This document shows positions 5,850-7,871 of a stretch of DNA of 7,871 nucleotides, one piece after another. Origin of the DNA: Conexibacter sp. (GTDB lineage: Bacteria; Actinomycetota; Thermoleophilia; Solirubrobacterales; Solirubrobacteraceae); assembly GCA_025964295.1 (NCBI GenBank), contig JAOPZD010000076.1, positions 1 to 7,871 of the forward strand, written 5' to 3'. Every line of letters begins with the position of its first letter. The stretch's first letter is position 1. The position numbers and the translations under genes were made by a program. Below the pieces are notes generated by a model, which saw nothing but the letters and a program-made list of their open reading frames with translations, did not search any database and was not told the origin of the DNA.

Positions 5850-7307
5850 ATGCGACGCCTGCTCCTGGCGGTCATCGACGGCTGCAAGCCCTCCATGGTG
5901 GACCGCGCGGTGCAGCGCGGCGACGCGCCGGTCATCGCGGCGATCCGCGAGCGCGGCTCGTGGGTCCCGGAGCTGTGCGCCGCGTTCCCGTCGGTGACGC
6001 CGGTCTGCGCGACGTCGATCGCCACCGGCGTGCTGCAGGACCGCCACCGCATCGCGGCGATGAACTGGTGGAAGCGCGACGAGCGCCGCTACGTGGAATA
6101 CGGCTCGTCGTTTCGCGCGGCGCGCAGGCTCGGCATCGCCAAGCAGCTGACCGACACGGTGTACAACCTCAACGGCGCGCACCTGGCGCCCGAGGCGCAC
6201 ACGATCTACGAGTCGCTCGATGACGCCGGCGTCCGCACGGCCGGGACCACGTACCTCGTCTACCGGGGCCGCCACGAGCACCGCGTCAGCCGCGAGACGG
6301 CGCTCACCCGCCTGGCCGGCCAGCTGTTCCGCAAGCCCGTGCTCGGGCCGCGCGAGCTCTTCTACGCCGACATCTTCGCCAGCCGCGAGACGGGCTGCCG
6401 CAGCCAGATGGGGCTGCCGGGGATCCGCGACCAGCACTCGGGCTGCGTCGGCGCGTGGCTCGCCGCCCGCGACCTGTACGACTTCCTGCTGCTGTCGCTG
6501 CCCGACAACGACACGCACTCCCACAAGAACGGCCCGCACGCGCAGCCGGTGTCGATCGCGGCCGCCGACGCGCAGATCGGCCGCGTCGCCGAGGCGGCGG
6601 GCGGGCTGGAGCGGTTCCTCGACACCCACGCGGTGATCGTCTGCGCCGATCACTCCCACGCGCCGGTCGAGCAGCGCATCGACCTGCAGGGAGCGTTCGG
6701 CGACTGGGAGGTCGCGGGCCCCGGCGGCAGCCCGGTCGACGAGGCCGAGCTGGCGCTGTGCCCCAACCAGCGCGCGGCGATGGTGTACGGGTTGGTCGAC
6801 CAGGCGCGCGGGACGGTCGTCCCGCGGGTGGTGCGGACCGCCGCGGAGATCCCGGGCGTCGACGTCGTCGCCTACCGCGACCCGGACGGCCGCGGCGTGA
6901 TCCAGGGCGTCGGGCGCGGCGAGCTGCGCTTCGCGCCCGGCGGCGGCCTCGCCGACGCCCGCGGCAACGCCTGGGCGGTCGAGGGCGACCTGGGTGCGCT
7001 GAGCGCCGCCACCTCCGACGGCGCCTTCTCCAGCCCCGACTACCCCGACGCGCTGCGCCGCGTCTGGGCCGCGCTGACCTGCGCGACCTCCGGCGACGTC
7101 CTGATCAGCGCCGCACCCGGCTACGAGTTCCCCGACTGGGGCGGCGCCGATCACGTCGGCGGCGGCAGCCACGGCTCGCTGCACCACTCCGACTCCCTCG
7201 GCGCGCTGGCCTTCTGCGGCGTCGACGCACCCCCCGCAACCGGCCCGGGCGCCTGGTCGATCACCGACGTGGCGCCGATGGTCCGCGGACACTTCGGCGC
7301 CCCCTAG
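5850..7307 (+). CDS. Alkaline-phosphatase-superfamily type I phosphodiesterase / nucleotide pyrophosphatase
   Basis: The 485-residue product matches the NPP-like branch of the alkaline phosphatase superfamily, which hydrolyses phosphodiester or pyrophosphate bonds using two metal ions and a Thr/Ser nucleophile. Ligands can be laid out in order: D10 (AVIDG), nucleophile T50 (FPSVTPVCATSIATG), D219 and H223 (LPDNDTHSH), D267 and H268 (CADHSHAPV), and a late histidine H441 (SHGSLHHSDSLGALAFCG). All appear present, so activity is plausible. The N-terminus MRRLLLAVIDG is the first beta strand, carrying a metal ligand, rather than a signal peptide, so the protein looks cytoplasmic although many relatives are secreted. 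The substrate is unknown; candidates include nucleotides, phospholipid headgroups or polyprenyl-linked intermediates. It starts six bases after the DUF4126 stop with only weak GAGAG upstream, consistent with coupling. The TAG stop is at 7305-7307. Confidence 0.88.
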   Translation: MRRLLLAVIDGCKPSMVDRAVQRGDAPVIAAIRERGSWVPELCAAFPSVTPVCATSIATGVLQDRHRIAAMNWWKRDERRYVEYGSSFRAARRLGIAKQLTDTVYNLNGAHLAPEAHTIYESLDDAGVRTAGTTYLVYRGRHEHRVSRETALTRLAGQLFRKPVLGPRELFYADIFASRETGCRSQMGLPGIRDQHSGCVGAWLAARDLYDFLLLSLPDNDTHSHKNGPHAQPVSIAAADAQIGRVAEAAGGLERFLDTHAVIVCADHSHAPVEQRIDLQGAFGDWEVAGPGGSPVDEAELALCPNQRAAMVYGLVDQARGTVVPRVVRTAAEIPGVDVVAYRDPDGRGVIQGVGRGELRFAPGGGLADARGNAWAVEGDLGALSAATSDGAFSSPDYPDALRRVWAALTCATSGDVLISAAPGYEFPDWGGADHVGGGSHGSLHHSDSLGALAFCGVDAPPATGPGAWSITDVAPMVRGHFGAP

Positions 7308-7316
7308 GCACCTCTG

Positions 7317-7332
7317 CTGAGGCTGCCCTCAG
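7317..7332 (+). terminator. Small hairpin CTGAGG-CTGC-CCTCAG after the phosphodiesterase gene
   Basis: A perfect 6-bp stem with a 4-nt loop starts ten bases after the stop codon. There is no T-tract, so termination would be weak. It lies about ten bases upstream of the putative gtrA-family -10 box and could equally be an operator. Confidence 0.35.
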
Positions 7333-7342
7333 GCGGTCCGGG

Positions 7343-7348
7343 TAGCCT
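7343..7348 (+). promoter_or_regulatory. Putative -10 box (TAGCCT) for a leaderless GtrA-family mRNA
   Basis: TAGCCT ends eight bases before GTG 7357, putting the expected transcription start at or just before the start codon. No Shine-Dalgarno precedes the GTG. It mirrors the arrangement before the phosphatase gene at 408. The hexamer is a weaker match to consensus than the others. Confidence 0.4.
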
Positions 7349-7356
7349 GCGCGCCA

Positions 7357-7797
7357 GTGCCCGACGCCCTCGACAGGCTCCGCCGCCGGGACCGCCTTCG
7401 TCGCGGCGTGCGCCACGCCCACAACTGGTGGCAGCTCGCACGGTTCACCGCCGTGGGCGCCAGCGGCTACATCGTCAACCTGGCGACGTTCGCGGTCTGC
7501 GTCCACGTGCTGAACATCGACTTCCGCGGTGCGGCCGTCGTGGCGTTCCTCGTGGCGGTCACCAACAACTTCTGGTGGAACCGGCACTGGACGTTCGCCG
7601 CCCGCACCGGCGACGCCGGACAGCAGGCGTTCCGGTTCCTGGTGGTCAGCGTGGGCGCGTTCCTGGTGAACCTGGCGCTGCTCGAGGTCCTGGTCAGCTC
7701 GGCGGGGCTCAAGGAGGTCGCCGCCCAGGCGATCGCCGTCGCGGCCGCGACGCCGTGCAACGTCCTCGGGAACAAGCTCTGGACGTTCACCGAGTGA
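7357..7797 (+). CDS. GtrA family small membrane protein
   Basis: The 146-residue protein has four predicted membrane helices at about 30-52, 56-74, 92-113 and 118-138, after a basic cytoplasmic N-terminus (RLRRRDRLRRGVRHAH). Family marks are RFTAVGASGYIVNLATF (29-45), NNFWWNRHWTF (70-80) and NVLGNKLWTF (135-144); the paired N..WN..WTF and N..NKLWTF motifs are the GtrA signature. GtrA proteins are thought to move undecaprenyl-phosphate-linked sugars across the membrane during O-antigen, teichoic acid or arabinogalactan decoration, usually with a GtrB-like glycosyltransferase, which is not in this window. The GTG at 7357 is chosen for the -10 box just upstream; a second GTG at 7408 has no better signal. 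It lies 49 bases after the phosphodiesterase gene and may be separately transcribed. Confidence 0.93.
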   Translation: MPDALDRLRRRDRLRRGVRHAHNWWQLARFTAVGASGYIVNLATFAVCVHVLNIDFRGAAVVAFLVAVTNNFWWNRHWTFAARTGDAGQQAFRFLVVSVGAFLVNLALLEVLVSSAGLKEVAAQAIAVAAATPCNVLGNKLWTFTE

Positions 7798-7801
7798 GAG
7801 G

Positions 7802-7850
7802 CCCTCGGCCGGCGGGACCGTGCTCCCGCGCGCGTCGGCGCCGCCGAGGG
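7802..7850 (+). terminator. Imperfect long inverted repeat after the GtrA-family gene
   Basis: CCCTCGGC (7802-7809) pairs perfectly with GCCGAGGG (7843-7850). With a single bulged C at 7810, GGCG (7811-7814) continues the stem with CGCC (7839-7842). The loop is about 24 bases and there is no T-run after it. It may terminate the GtrA-family transcript. The rest of the window to 7871 shows no supportable gene. Confidence 0.4.
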
Positions 7851-7871
7851 GGAGCCGTCGCGCCCCTGCTC

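Noticed and set aside
5232..7292. A 686-codon minus-strand open frame opposite DUF4126 and the phosphodiesterase
   Set aside because: It has no recognisable domain and is dominated by Arg, Ala, Gly, Asp and Val. It mirrors genes on the plus strand that carry complete motifs.
408..7797. Hidden mobile element, CRISPR array, toxin-antitoxin or defence system
   Set aside because: I found no spaced repeats, terminal inverted repeats, transposase motifs or small toxin-like gene pairs. Coding is dense and compositionally uniform.
7820..7871. Possible new plus-strand gene starting at GTG 7820 and running off the window
   Set aside because: Only 17 codons are visible, Arg/Pro/Ala-rich with no motif or ribosome-binding site, and they lie inside an inverted repeat.

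Overview
The window is a compact stretch of very GC-rich chromosome. It carries about eight protein-coding genes and one tRNA, with strong G/C preference at third codon positions and almost no spare intergenic DNA. GC-rich codon use, -10 boxes placed for leaderless starts, and a parB tail next to tRNA-Ile fit a high-GC actinomycete. My best guess is a Thermoleophilia/Solirubrobacterales-type organism; this rests on protein 'feel' and gene content, not on a search. The parB end suggests a position not far from the replication origin, but parA and the rest of the segregation locus lie outside the window.

Layout. (1) 1-350: the last 70 codons of parB, then a complete tRNA-Ile(GAT) with its own -10 box and a textbook 10-bp terminator stem. 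(2) 396-2288: a stand-alone GAF-GAF-SpoIIE (PP2C-type) phosphatase, apparently transcribed from a leaderless promoter. (3) 2328-2852: a bifunctional nuclease (BFN/DUF151) family gene with its own TATACT box and Shine-Dalgarno. (4) 2849-5187, minus strand: a fold-type I PLP aminotransferase followed by D-alanine--D-alanine ligase, joined by an ATGA overlap. ddl converges on the BFN gene, and both stop inside one CTAG. (5) 5188-5255: a short divergent promoter region with a tandem 8-bp repeat. (6) 5256-7307: a two-gene operon of a DUF4126 membrane protein and a cytoplasmic-looking type I phosphodiesterase/nucleotide pyrophosphatase. (7) 7343-7797: a leaderless four-helix GtrA-family membrane protein. 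(8) The last 74 bases hold only a hairpin-like inverted repeat.

How the genes fit together. The aminotransferase-ddl pair looks like a translationally coupled amino-acid/peptidoglycan-precursor unit. DUF4126, the phosphodiesterase and GtrA could form a neighbourhood concerned with membrane-linked or polyprenyl-phosphate chemistry, but that is inference from adjacency. The SpoIIE phosphatase is a signal-input protein whose kinase and anti-anti-sigma partners are not in the window. I see no mobile element, CRISPR array, toxin-antitoxin pair or defence island. This is largely ordinary core genome, and the points worth following are the operon couplings, the leaderless promoters, the divergent repeat and the unexplained DUF4126-phosphodiesterase pairing.
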